Shown here: positions 37,764 through 49,054 of the stretch, piece by piece
How positions within the stretch are numbered: position 1 is the first letter of the stretch
Layout: every line of letters begins with the position of its first letter
Source: Lojkania enalia
Taxonomy: Eukaryota; Ascomycota; Dothideomycetes; Pleosporales
Assembly: GCA_010094045.1 (NCBI GenBank)
Contig: ML986835.1
Location: 1 to 56,294, forward strand
DNA length: 56,294 nucleotides
Direction: 5' to 3'
Made by a program: the position numbers and the translations under genes
The notes under the pieces: generated by a model
Seen by the model: the letters and a program-made list of their open reading frames with translations, nothing else
Database searches by the model: none
Told to the model about the DNA's origin: nothing

Positions 37764-38814
37764 GTGGTGTTGGCATTATTAGCATTATCCGGCGTTGCGA
37801 TGGCAATGGCGTTCAGGCGCTCAAAACTAAGAATATTGATAAGCCAATGTACCAATTGATATTGAATAGTGCTTTGTGTGCGCTTTCGCTAATTGTGGTT
37901 ATTGTTCTGAACCCTCTCGGACCAGCGAGATGACCATTGTTCGACAATACCACAACATATCTAGATCAGTAATGCCTTAACCAAAATACGAATTTTGTCA
38001 GAAGCAGGTGCTATGTATGCTACGAACGCTCAATACTGCCATTAGCGACCACAGGTTGTTTGTGCCTTAAGCCCGAAATGCATTGTTTTTCTAAACAATC
38101 AGTAGCGAACCGAAGCACTCGTGGGAAAGTAGGTGACCGCAAGCGATGATCGGCAAAAGCAGTGAAACGATAGGTGTTAAATGCAACGATTAATCCTCCA
38201 TTTGCTGGTTAGGTGCTAGCTCTGGCACAGGATGAAAACGAGAGGGGCCCATCCCACCGCATCTTAGTGGGCTTGCTAGCCTCTACTTAGGCTTCGCTTC
38301 TATGAACGCTATCCGTAGAAGCCTCCTCGCTGAACCGCGTATCGCTGACTTGTCGCCTTCCAGCAAAGCCAGGCTTCTATCATTCATCTACGCTCTAGCC
38401 TTTGTTCGGACTAGAGACGCGTATCTCTACTCGTCTTGCCTTAACGGTCCATCTTGCAGCGCTCTAGAACGCTCTTTGCAGCAGCCCTTCGGTCTGTACC
38501 TCTACTCCAGCGCGTTATAATTCTAATCCAATTGACGAATGAAAAAGAAATTGTTTAAATCGGCTAGAACGGTGCTTTGTAGGGTTAGACGACGATGGTC
38601 AAGTTCCACCAGGACCTTGGGAACTGTGGGAGAGCAGATGCTGGGGGATGGACGTGGGCGCTGTTGTTTTTATCACTTTTGCTCCCTTTATTTTGACCGG
38701 CTTTGTGCTTTGTTTTAGGGTGGCCATTTAGGAAGGTACTCATCATATACACACCTTCCTCATACACCATCGTAATTCAAATACCTGGAATATACCTAAT
38801 AATATTCAAACACT
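37764..38814. other. Convergent intergenic region
   Basis: 1.05 kb between the Cic1-like and PPT1 stop codons. One 72-codon plus frame (38302-38520) shows no recognisable domain. I see no RNA gene. Confidence 0.5.
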
Positions 38815-39789
38815 CTACAATTCAATGATGTCCTGCATCCATTCCTTCGCGCCTCCCCAGCCCGCAGCCTTCGACGAGAAATACGTTTCAAAAACCTCTA
38901 GTAGAATCTTGTCCTCAAACTGCATATGACCTCCGGGTGTGGTCTTGAATTCAAGGCCCCCTTTCTCGTCAAGCTTCTTTAACCCAATCCAATCCTCTTT
39001 ATAAATCACTCTATCCCTCAGTTTTATGACCTCGCCGCTGGCAATGTTCGTCTGCGCGAACCAGGCCGACTCCTTTGGAATGACTGTTGTATCATCCTCA
39101 AACATATACATTACAAACTTGTCCAGGCTGGACAGCTTCTCCGCGTACTCCTTGTTCTTGACCTTCCGTTCATTGTTGATGTCAGCCAGGAAATTCGAGT
39201 TCTCGAGATACTCTTCGGACGGCTCGCCTGTCTCTTCATCTATCGACCGATAGTATTGGGCGGGGACTAGGTGCGATTGCGCATAGCTCGACCAAGTATT
39301 GCCCCTCAATAACGCCACCCAAGCCTTGCATATCCAATCCCCCGGAGCACATGATTGGTATTTTGCAATGCCGTTATGCTGGCTTCCGAACGTGATCAAA
39401 TTCTTTACAGGCGGTTTGTTACATCTTTGAATGTATCCTCTGAGAAACTGTCCGCCTTGTGAGAATCCAAGGGCGTTGACGCTGGGCGCGGTGGAGAGGA
39501 TGGGATGGGACGAGAGGTCGTCGCAGACTTGCTGGATTTGCTCGGTCAGATTGCCGAAGAAGGTTGCGCGTGCGTCGGTCTCGGAGTCCTCGGATAGTCG
39601 AATGTTGTAGACGAAAGTGCCGGGATTCGCCTTGTTGGCGAGCTCACCCACCCCTTTGATTCCGTCCGAGTCGTACTTGTCGCCAAGTCCGTGCCAGATG
39701 ATCAACGGTATGGGGGAAGGTGGCGAGAAAGGACTCGCCGTCACGGCAGAGATGAGAAGGAGAACTAATAGGGTTAATAGGCGCAGCAT
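38815..39789 (-). CDS. PPT1: Palmitoyl-protein thioesterase
   Basis: Lysosomal/vacuolar alpha/beta hydrolase that removes palmitate from cysteine residues of proteins. It is a single exon of 324 residues, the normal size for the family. Residues 1-18 are a hydrophobic signal peptide (LRLLTLLVLLLISAVTA). IPLIIWHGLGD (27-37) is the conserved first strand and oxyanion-loop motif. The nucleophile is Ser110 in GFSQGG; Asp233 in FEDDTTVIPKESAWF and His288 in PGGHMQF complete the triad. LITFGSQHNGIAKYQSC matches the PPT1 core. The enzyme appears catalytically intact. It is divergent to ACH1. Confidence 0.95.
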   Translation of the reverse strand: MLRLLTLLVLLLISAVTASPFSPPSPIPLIIWHGLGDKYDSDGIKGVGELANKANPGTFVYNIRLSEDSETDARATFFGNLTEQIQQVCDDLSSHPILSTAPSVNALGFSQGGQFLRGYIQRCNKPPVKNLITFGSQHNGIAKYQSCAPGDWICKAWVALLRGNTWSSYAQSHLVPAQYYRSIDEETGEPSEEYLENSNFLADINNERKVKNKEYAEKLSSLDKFVMYMFEDDTTVIPKESAWFAQTNIASGEVIKLRDRVIYKEDWIGLKKLDEKGGLEFKTTPGGHMQFEDKILLEVFETYFSSKAAGWGGAKEWMQDIIEL

Positions 39790-40404
39790 CCTGGCTGTGA
39801 AGGGAAGAGTGAGTTTTGAGGCACAGCTCGAGCTGGAGTTTGGGGTCCATGTCGTCAGCTACGGTCGGATAAACTATTGTTCCATGGCATCTTGGCTTAT
39901 GGGCTGCGGCTCCAAGCCCCACCTTTCCGGTGCTGCTCGAGATGAGGGTGGGCCTGGACCAGATCTCATGATCTTTTTTAGATAAACACAAGGCGTGGCA
40001 TTGAGCATATTTCCAAGACGGAACAATGTGCATAAAGAATCAGAATCGAGCTGAAGCTCGCGATCGTGCCCCCAATCAGCTTTCTGGACCCCTGCATGCC
40101 CCTCCGGGTTATGCGGGAAACGCTTCTTGGGACGTCATGTTATCACAGTGGGTCACATCAGTCCACGGCAGCGCACAACTCTCGGCCTTAGTCAGGACGC
40201 TTGAGCATATAAATACCCTCAGTTGCCCCGGATTTGCCACCCCTTTGGTCCTCTCCGCATTCCATTCCCTTTCTTTCCTTTTTTCTCCTTCCCCGCGCTC
40301 CCGCAGTTGCAGCGCGCTTGTGGGCGAGGTCCTGACCAGGTTGAGGCTGAGATTGAGATTTGAAAAAGCCACCTTGAGCTGATAGGTGGCTATTGTCGAA
40401 CATC
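39790..40404. promoter_or_regulatory. Divergent promoter PPT1 / ACH1
   Basis: 615 bp between start codons. A TATA-like element is at 40208-40215, followed by a CT-rich tract (40255-40315) leading to ACH1. Confidence 0.6.
40208..40215 (+). promoter_or_regulatory. TATA box candidate (TATAAATA)
   Basis: Perfect TATAWAWR consensus 190 bp before the ACH1 ATG, consistent with an inducible (acetate or carbon-source regulated) gene. Regulation is inferred. Confidence 0.5.
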
Positions 40405-42249
40405 ATGTCTGTCTCTGCACTCCTGAAGAGTCGTGTCAGGCGGCCAAGCTACCTGAAGAAGCTTGCCAAACCCGAAGATCTGATTGATTTGTTCCCCAAT
40501 GGATCTTATATCGGCTGGAGTGGCTTCACCGGCGTTGGGTACCCCAAGTATGTTTGCCATTGCATCTCTGAATTCCCCCTTCATCCTCTCACGAAATCTA
40601 TTCAAATTTCGTCGTATTTTCCATATTCCAAGTTTCAGGATGGTCGGTTGAGCATCAAGTATCCCGAGGGCGGACGGAACGAAAGCTACCGAAGAATTCC
40701 CGAACTAACTCCTACCTAGGAAAATCCCCACTGCGCTAGCAGACTATGTGGAGAAGAATGGGTTGCAGGGCAAGTTGAAGTACAATCTCTTCGTTGGTGC
40801 CTCATCAGGCGCTGAGACTGAGAACCGATGGGCGAGGCTGAACATGATTGAGAGGCGGTCACCGCATCAGGTTGGAAAAGAGATTGCTAAGGGAATCAAC
40901 AATGGCAACATCAAATTCTTCGATAAGCACTTGAGCATGTTTCCAGTAGACCTGATGTATGGGTAAGTATGGCTCGAAAGCTTTTAGTATGTTTTCGATA
41001 GGGATACTGACCATGCGCCAGTTTCTACACATTGAATAAGCCGCAGAACAAGCTCGATGTAACCATTGTCGAAGCAAGCGCCATCACAGAAGATGGAGGT
41101 ATCATTCCCGGGGCAAGTGTAGGCGCCAGTCCAGAACTCATCCAAATGGCCGACAAGATCATAATCGAAGTCAATACTGCCGCTCCTTCTTTTGAGGGCC
41201 TCCACGACATCACAATGACCGATCTCCCGCCGCGCAGGAAGCCGTATCTCATTATGGCTCCTGAAGACAGGATCGGGACACCCCACATCCCTGTGGACCC
41301 GGAAAAAGTTGTTGCCATTGTCGAATCGGATTATCCGGATCAAACTCAACCTAACGCGCCTGAGGATGATGCTTCCCGCGCCATTGCGCATAACTTGATT
41401 GAGTTCTTGAAGCACGAAGTCAACCATGGCCGCCTGCCCCAGAATCTGCTACCCCTCCAATCTGGTATTGGAAACATTGCCAACGCAGTCATCGGCGGTC
41501 TTGCATCCGGAGGTGCAGACTTCAAGAACCTTAGAGTGTGGACCGAAGTCCTCCAAGACTCCTTCCTCGACCTCTTCGACTCGGGCAATCTGGACTTCGC
41601 AACCGCAACTTCTATTCGTTTCTCTCCAGATGGATTTCACCGCTTCTACGAGAACTGGGACCGCTACGCGCCCAAGCTGCTCCTGCGTTCTCAGCAAGTG
41701 TCCAACTCGCCCGAGATTATTCGTCGTCTCGGTGTTATCGGGATGAATACCCCTGTTGAAGTCGATATCTATGCCCACGCAAACTCAACCTGTGTTATGG
41801 GCTCTAGGATGTTGAATGGTCTTGGTGGATCCGCCGATTTCCTCCGGTCAGCCAAGTACTCCATCATGCACACGCCTTCGACCCGTCCATCCAAGACCGA
41901 CCCCACCGGCGTATCCTGTATTGTCCCTATGTGCACACATATTGATCAGACGGAGCACGATCTCGACGTTATCGTCACCGAGCAAGGTCTAGCCGATGTC
42001 CGCGGTCTCTCACCCAGGGAGCGCGCCCGTGTCATCATCAAGAAGTGTGCTCACCCAGACTACCAGCCTATCCTAGAAGACTACTTCAACAAGGCGGAGT
42101 TTGAGTGCTTGAGGAAAGGATGGGGCCACGAGCCACATTTGCTGTGGAACTCGTTCGATATGCACAAGCACTTGAATGAGAAGGGAACAATGAAGCTGCC
42201 GAGCTGGGACTGGAGGAGTAGCGAGGAGGGAATGGCAAAGAATGCTTAA
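40405..42249 (+). CDS. ACH1: Acetyl-CoA hydrolase / succinyl-CoA:acetate CoA-transferase
   Basis: Mitochondrial enzyme that in fungi mainly transfers CoA from succinyl-CoA to acetate, allowing acetate detoxification and use. Exons 40405-40547, 40720-40962 and 41022-42249 (introns 172 and 59 nt) give 537 residues, close to yeast Ach1 (526). Family segments: [13 protein letters not shown] (split by intron 1), [84 protein letters not shown] followed by [25 protein letters not shown] and [18 protein letters not shown]. The E-V-D-I-Y stretch is the probable catalytic-Glu region of this CoA-transferase class. The ATG at 40405 is the first in frame; the unusually long first intron is the only oddity. 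Confidence 0.96.
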
Positions 42250-42640
42250 TTGAGAGGACCAGGACCAAGGCCAGGGCATAGAGTTGCGCTAGAAGGGGTG
42301 TATATTGGAAGAGTGGTGGGCATTTTGGAGATACATTGTAGGATATACTTCAAAGGCTTCTTGTTCGGTTTAGGCACCGGAGATGTTAGATGCTACTCTA
42401 ATGGATAGCTTATAGAAACTCAAAAACTGGAACGGCGGATTCTCCTCATTACCAATCATTCGGACTTTATGATAGAAATTGGATGTTAGAGGTGCTATAA
42501 CCTGGGATACGCTAGGTCCAGGAAAATTTCCAGGGTGCATTTTTCCACGAGAGATACAACGTACCAGCCTATACGGCGAAACCGCACGCTATTGGTCCCT
42601 TTCTTTTCCCCTCAAACAAAAAAGATGTAAGGGAAAAAGG

Positions 42641-42672
<32 letters not shown>

Positions 42673-42695
42673 CCACAACATCTACAATTCCCAAC
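42250..42695. other. 3' intergenic region with long poly-A tract
   Basis: 446 bp between the ACH1 stop and the stop of the minus-strand small gene. It includes an uninterrupted run of 28 A at 42641-42668. No gene seen. Confidence 0.55.
42641..42668. repeat. A28 homopolymer
   Basis: Uninterrupted adenine run preceded by the A-rich stretch gggaaaaagg. Its length may vary between isolates or by assembly error. Confidence 0.9.
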
Positions 42696-43341
42696 CTAAC
42701 CCCTTCTCAGTCTTCCCTCCATCGCAACCACCTTATAAGCACAACCCCCTAACTCACCCGCCTCTTTCCCCTCATCCAACGCAATATTCGCCTTCATCTC
42801 TTCCGTTACCTCCATAATTTGCTCGCTCCTATCCTCGCCTTGTGCCTGCCTAGTCACTAGATCCATGACCCCAAGCTGCAGCCTCATGGCCTAGTGATTG
42901 CCATCAGCGCACGCTTTTCTCTCCCGAAAGCAAAAACTGATTATAATAGGATACATATGCAAGTCTATGTACGTGCGTAGGGGTGTATATATCCAGAAAT
43001 ACGGCTAGGGGCGTAGAAACAAGCACACCTGATTCCTAATCTTGCCAACCTCTAGCGCAGCTTCTTCGGCCGCGGTCGCTGCCTCAATCGCCGCATCGAA
43101 CGCTTCTCGTTTCGCGGCTTGGGCTACCTGGCGGGCTTCTTGAATTGTGTTGTGGTCATTGCTATCAACGTTGAGACTCTGGGCGTATCGATCTTCACGC
43201 CTTAAATCAGCGTCGATTTAAAGGATTCCTGCTTAGGTCGCTGGGTTTTTGAAATGGTGAACGAGTCACGTACAGGAAATTTCTGCAGCGCTTAAGCGGA
43301 TGCATGGTCAGCGAGGCCGTCGCCGATCTGGAATAAGGCAT
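42696..43341 (-). CDS. Small Ala/Glu-rich helical protein, uncharacterised
   Basis: Proposed exons 43341-43274, 43200-43029 and 42890-42696 give 144 residues, with introns of 73 and 138 nt (donors GTACGT and GTGTGC). The central part (about 25-80: REDRYAQSLNVDSNDHN, then TIQEARQVAQAAKREAF, DAAIEAATAAEEAALEVGKI) is strongly helical with heptad-like Ala/Glu spacing, and reads on into AMRLQLGVMDLVTRQ and an acidic end. No standard domain is recognised. The coding character of exons 2 and 3 is good; the first exon and start (ATG at 43341) are the least certain, since an upstream ATG near 43431 runs into a stop. It could be a small coiled-coil adaptor. Confidence 0.55.
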
Positions 43342-44720
43342 AGGAGCGGGATGTTAGGATACCGCGGGTTTAGAGAGTGGGGTGGGCGAGGGAGGGGGTG
43401 AGGATGGTGTGGAGTAGGGTAGAAAGGTGCATGATGGATATGTGGGGTGGATTGATGTGAGAAGAGCAAAGGAAAAACTTTGAATTGGAAATAGCTAGGG
43501 GTGAAGGGGAACAATTTATATTTTATATCTCAAAGGATGACAGAAGTGGGAGTAGATTAACTATGTGACATGGAGATCGATGATAAAATGTGGTCTGAAT
43601 GGAACGGAGCGAATAACAGCCTAGCTGCGCAAGGACTACAACACTTAATAATGGAAAAATATATCCACATAAACGCATGATGAGACCTCAAACAGCTATA
43701 TTAGACAGAGCAAGAGATCTAGTAACTTGAGCCTCTATCACCGCCTCCATATAGACAATGCTCCTCTCGCAAGCAACCACACATCGGCTCTAAGCGATGC
43801 TTAAATCTCCGGGTCCTCCTCACAGCAACGATTTCTCGTACCAGTTACCTCCCATCGTGATGTTTGACCTCGAACAGCTTTGGGAGTTGTAAAATGCTCG
43901 CTTCTGGCTCCCTCGACCGTCACTATGTGTATCTGATTGTGAGCGGTAATTGGTGCCAGTGCCTCGGTGGTCAGCACGCATCATCTACCTTGATAGTGGA
44001 AGGGTGACTTTGGATTGGGGTGCGAGGTTACGCTTAAGAGGCTCTTGTAAGCGGATACCTTGGCGGTATATATAGTTAAAGCTAAAAATATGGGCCACCG
44101 TTTCTCTTCGAGGCATGCGGTTTGATGAGACATATCGTGCAAGGAGGTGCACCCTCATTCTTCTTCCCTTTAATTGCAACCACATTCACCCTTTCCCTTC
44201 TCTAGGCTAGCTTCCAAATTCACTGTATTTAAGACAAAAAGCGGCTGACGTGGGGTCAAGCCGCGGACCTCGAGACCTGAAGTCGGCAAACACACTAAAG
44301 ATGATGTGCAAGAAGAGGGCGAACAGTCATATAATCGTTCATCATATTGGTCATACCAACGACATGATACTAGCCAAGTACTCCAGCCAATACATATCCG
44401 TGACGTCGTTAGTGATAAACAGTGGTAAAGCAACAACAATATAAAGATATAGCCGCTGCGCAGCTATAGCAATATCATCCTTACAATCTTAACACTTATT
44501 CAACCACCGAGTAGCTGTTTCAACACCCTTAAAACAACAATACCAGACCAGCATGCGTTCAATGCGTAACGCAATGAAATATTTGGGTATCTCCACAACG
44601 CCAACCGTGCAATGCATTCGTTCCCGATTTCGTCGAGCCGTAAGAAAGGATCGTCCAATTCCAGTTAACAAGGCCGTCAATAGGGGGCGAGAAAGAAGCC
44701 TAGTGATCAAAGAATCAAGT
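43342..44720. other. Intergenic region
   Basis: 1.38 kb upstream of the small helical gene and downstream of the Whi5-like gene. Short open frames show no domain. A GC-rich hairpin occurs at 44241-44264. No tRNA gene could be folded. Confidence 0.5.
44241..44264. other. GC-rich stem-loop
   Basis: GCGGCTGAC and GTCAAGCCGC can pair (GCGGCT with AGCCGC, GAC with GTC, one bulged A) around a GTGGG loop. It may be incidental or part of a 3' end structure. Confidence 0.4.
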
Positions 44721-46137
44721 CTATTCATGGAATGTGGCATGCTGAGCATTGGGTCCCTGTATCTGTTTATGGCCTTCCATGAATTTCTCCTTGATAGATT
44801 GATTTTCAAACATAACGCGCCGAGGGCCGGCGACCTCCGATCTTAAGGAGCTCAGCTGCGCTTGAGCGTCCATACTGGTATGTGCCAACCTGCCGGAATT
44901 GTTGGGGCTGCTCATGAACAGGAGAGTGTCTACTGCGTCCTTCTCGGCCTGCTGACTTGGCATTCTCAAAATGCCTGCTCGGGGCGCGGTTGTTGGCGTT
45001 CGTGGCGTAGTACCAAGGTCGCTATAGTGCTTCCGTTGCGATGAAGACAGTAACGGAGGGGGCGCGTGTGAAGCACTTGATCGTCGTTTCCTTCGAGGCC
45101 CGATCTCTGCTGGAGCTGCCAACACAATCCCATTCCCCACATTGGCTGACGTGCCATTGCCCATCATAGCCATCTGCGACTGGGGTGCTGAACGCCAATA
45201 AGCTACGCAATGTTGAGAAACGGCCCGCATTTTGCATGGTAGATATAAACATACCTGACGGTGTCGCCGCTGAGGACCTGGAAACACTGGGAGGACTGCT
45301 TTGACTAGGAGAGAACATGATTTGATCAGAGTTCTCAGATACACCGCTGGGTCTCCGTCGACGATCCGCAATAAGAGGAGACTCCAAGGGCGGTCGAGAC
45401 CCCTCGCTCCTTGCATGCACGGAAACGGGGGAGCCGCGCTGTGACGTGTGATCCTCGAGCTCCTCGAGTGATTGCTTTTCCCATCCATTCTGGACCTTCA
45501 CCATGGCATAAGAAAGCCGAGTGCGAAGCTGAGCGGAAAGCTGTAGGGCGCGTCAGCCACAAGCGAAGACACTGGTGCCGTTCTCGACAAGACGTACCTC
45601 CCCGATGCGAGAGTTGGACTCGCTCTTGGTCCTCTTGTGTCCCACAGGTGATGCCTCTACAGTATCCACCGTCAAGCCTGCACTCTTCACTGATCCCGTC
45701 GCGGTTCTCTTGGAACCTAGGGCCAGTACTGGGGAGTCAATAGACATAGGGCTTGCTGCTGTGTTACCGGTTCGCAGCGCGCTGGTGTCGACACGCGGTG
45801 CATGAGGTTGAGCATCCCGAGCGCGCGCCTGGGTTGTCAAGGGCAGGACAACGCGTTCAATGGGCTGGGTCTGGTTTGAAGGCGCGGTGGTAGAGGACGG
45901 CGATGTGAATTCAGTGTCCGCCGCCGTTGAATTGGAAACGTTACTCGACGATGACACCAGCGTCGGCGCTGTAAACGAGCTGGAAACTGCCGACACAAAC
46001 AACTCCTGGGAATCTGGCTGCTCTCGCTTGAAAGGGTCCGGGACATGGACGGGTCCTGGGGGATTGACGCTGTCTGGTAGGGACAATGCCCAGTAAGTGT
46101 GTGGACACGACTCCGGTCGACGCGACGTACTGCTCAT
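44721..46137 (-). CDS. WHI5: Whi5/Nrm1-family G1/S transcription repressor
   Basis: Whi5 and Nrm1 bind SBF/MBF through a short GTB motif and repress G1/S genes until phosphorylated. Exons 46137-45598, 45540-45255 and 45202-44721 (introns 57 and 52 nt) encode 435 residues. The conserved helix LSAQLRTRLSYAMVKVQNGW (181-200) begins exactly at exon 2 and matches the family motif. A second conserved block, QQAEKDAVDTLLFMSSP (about 359-375), lies near the C-terminus. Both are embedded in disordered Ser/Pro sequence with many SP/TP sites (cyclin-dependent kinase regulation expected), and basic GHKRTKSE and RRKRRSS segments that may act as nuclear signals. Whi5 versus Nrm1 cannot be decided from sequence; filamentous fungi often have one member. 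Confidence 0.85.
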
Positions 46138-46932
46138 GGTGGCGGCGGGGTAGGCAGCTTCAGCGGGCAGCGCATAGCCGGCTTTCAGCATCGAATTGGC
46201 TGGGCTGCGCGTAGAGATGCGGTGGTTCTCAAAGGCGTCCGCTACGAAGAACAAGAGAATGGCTCAGGCACCCTGATGGTGAGCGATTAGCGATATATGA
46301 GAGGGTTGGGAACGTGTCTGCGCGACAGAGGACCGTGTGAGCGGGGACGGACCAGCGCGGTGCGCACGACGCGAACTGCAGCGGCTATCTCCACTCCCCA
46401 GGCTCGCTATGGAGCGCTACGAGAAACGACGACAAAGACAGACGCGCTGTGATCAGGCTGGCCGATATCGCGTCGTGGAGAAGCCTTAGACGGACAGAGA
46501 CCCTTGGATGCGCCCAAACGGGCCGCGGGCGGAGCGGATGCGAAGTCAGCTGACGCGTCTTGATTTCAAAGGTGACCGATATGTGGCGTAGGAGCAGCCT
46601 TCTTTCCGTGATATTGACGCTCTGTTGGATTCGAGCAGCGGCAACATGATTGCGTCAACCTCGCAGTGCAGAATTCATGGCGCTCTGGTGTCAATTGTAT
46701 ACCCTGGTACTTACGTACCTATCGGGAATCAAGACAAGGAACCTCGGGAGATGCAACCGTCACGTCACGCTGTTCGCTTCGCCAGTTGCGTGCTTGGACT
46801 CCCAATTCATTCCATATGCTTTCCCTATGTGCCTTGTGCAGAACATATGCTTCAGACACTTGTAACCCAAACAGCTGTTTAACTCCAAGATCAACTCCAA
46901 GCCCACGTCCACCAATAGTATACAGAATGCCC
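46138..46932. promoter_or_regulatory. Promoter region of the Whi5-like gene
   Basis: 795 bp. It contains the palindrome GACGCGTC (46552-46559) and is GC-rich near the gene. The distal end is the 3' flank of the membrane-protein gene. Confidence 0.55.
46553..46558. promoter_or_regulatory. MCB element (ACGCGT)
   Basis: MluI cell-cycle box core, about 415 bp upstream of the Whi5-like ATG. It would place this repressor under MBF control, a known feedback for Nrm1. A six-base motif may occur by chance. Confidence 0.4.
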
Positions 46933-49054
46933 TTAAGCAACACCGCTTACCTTTCTGAAAGTCAATCCACTTCCTCCCATCCCTCCCCATCCAGCCAGGC
47001 TGCCACCTCGCCCTTCTTCTGCGACCTTTCCGCTAACATCGCGTCTTCGTGCCGGTGCTCCCAAGTCTGAAAACTCGTTATCGAAGGAATAGTCGCCCAC
47101 ATAGTCAATTCCTGTCCTGCTCACCACCCGTGGCGATTGCGCTTTTACAGGCATGTAACCTGTTTCGCCTGTTCTTCGAACACTGGAGAATGATTTCTTG
47201 TCGAGGCTGAATGGGGAGTTTGCTGCAAAATTTTTCCTGGTTGTTGAGGGATTGGCTGTGTAGTTCTTCGCTGAGCTCGGGAGGTTGTTCGGACTATATG
47301 TGCCTTTCGTGGGCGACGCGCCGGGAGAATTTGCGGGCGAGAAGCCTCCATTGCGAATTCCTTGTGTTGCTGCTTTGAGGTCCCCATAATAGCGTGATTT
47401 GGGAGTGGAAGCTCGAGAGTGGGAGCGAGTAAAGGTCGCATCACTTGACATGGAAGTTTTCGTCTGGGATCTTTGCAGGGCCTCTATGGGAGGGGTTGTG
47501 GGCATGGTTTGTGAGGCGAAAGTATTTGCAGGAGGCGGCGTAGGCGGGTTCATGCGTAGAGGTTGCGGCATCATAGGAGGCTCAAATTCATCGTCGGAAA
47601 CATCGTCGTAGGCGGACACGGCGTTATATCCCTGGGCTTGGGTCTTCGACTGAAACATAGATTTCCTCCCACCTTTGGCGAGCCCCACCCTAGGCTCAGG
47701 CTCATCGAAAGAAACTCTGTCGTGGACAAACCAGTTATCGGATTGTAGAGACTCGCGGCTTTCCTGGAGCGAAATATCTCCGGAACTGCCACAATTTTCC
47801 ACAGTTGCCGGAGGAGTATAAAATTCTTGTTTCGAAGAAACCATCGAATTCGGCCTTGAGTTTCGCTTGATAGCCTGTTGAGCGAGGAACGATTTGCGCT
47901 GCGCTAAAGTCTGATTATCGTCATCAGCGTCTCTCCGATGAAGATCATCCCGATGGTTAAGATCTGCGCGAGACTGACAAGCGGAGTTAGGTTGGGAGTA
48001 CAATGACTGTCTCGCATGTTGTGCAGATCTAGGAGTATGCGGAGAGTAGGCGACCTCGGAATTCGCGCGAGTATGCATAAATGACACTGCGGTCACATCT
48101 GGAGGAGGTATATCCTTTTCCGACATGAGCGGATCCGTCTGGGAGTGTCTGCTTCCTGATACAGTTGTAGACCCACTCTGCGTGCTGAGACGTTTATCCT
48201 CCCTGCTAAGAGGGGCAATGACCGAGACGGATGAGTTCTTATGCTTGTGTTTTGTTTTACGGCGTGAGGTCAAGTTATCTTCCAGTGGGTTCATGTCTGG
48301 GGGGAGGCGTGATATCTTTCTGAAGACTAAGACTAGATACAAATCTAGAAATAGTGATACACAGTGTAGCCCACCCACAGTCGTCGCAGTGAGCCATGCA
48401 GCTTGTAGCACCTTATCGGTTTCTTCATCTGTGGGAAAGAAAGTTCTCCAACGACCGGTTGAGCCTGCTTGCGAGTTGTAATTTCGGTTGGCTAAAATCG
48501 CGGTGAAGACATAGAACGGGATAAAGCCGGCATCGAGGACAAGTGCAAAGAAGTGATAGCTGGCTGAGCTGGCAGCCGTGCGCGCTTTGGCAGCCCTTAA
48601 GAGATGGTATATGGCATAGAGGGTAGCAACGATGTCAACGCCGGGCTGCATGTTGGATTAGCGGCGTACAGGATGTCACCGAGGTGGTGCTCACTGGAAT
48701 TCTCATTATATATCCCTCTGTGTCCCGCGCGCCTCGAATAAATATCCCACAGAGGAGTACACCAATAGCACCCAGAAGATTCAGTAGCCTTAGGAAGAGC
48801 TGGAGCCATCGCATGCAGTCAATGACAACCTTGACCTTCGGGTTCATCGGCTTGACGTTGGTCTTGCCATATGGGAGAACCAGGTAGCTGTCGGGGTGCC
48901 TGTTGAAATTGACAAGAGGGCCATCAGGCTTTGGCTTAGGCTTTGGCGCTTGGCGACTTGCCATTGTCACGGCTTTCGGGTTGAAGTCGTCGGGAGCATC
49001 GTTCATCGACTGTCGCGCCCCGCTGTTGTAGAGGTAGGGCTGCCAGCGGCCCAT
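46933..49054 (-). CDS. Four-helix membrane protein with long disordered tail, unknown function
   Basis: Exons 49054-48695 and 48645-46933 flank a 49-nt intron (donor GTGAGC) and encode 690 residues. I see four hydrophobic segments: about 80-102 (LQLFLRLLNLLGAIGVLLCG), 121-138 (VDIVATLYAIYHLL), 150-172 (HFFALVLDAGFIPFYVFTAI) and 209-231 (LHCVSLFLDLYLVLVF). A cytosolic Ser/Pro/Asn-rich tail of about 450 residues follows, with a polybasic start (SRRKTKHKHK) and numerous phosphorylation-type sites. The four-helix layout resembles MARVEL/SUR7-type fungal plasma-membrane proteins, but no diagnostic motif was found. It is divergent to ARH1. Confidence 0.82.

Noticed and set aside
38302..38520. 72-codon frame in the Cic1-like / PPT1 intergenic region
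   Set aside because: No domain or splice partners; possibly an old repeat, but I could find no second copy in the window.
43308..43514. 68-codon minus frame rich in Pro/His before the small helical gene
   Set aside because: Ends in a stop without a usable in-frame splice to the conserved exons; low complexity.
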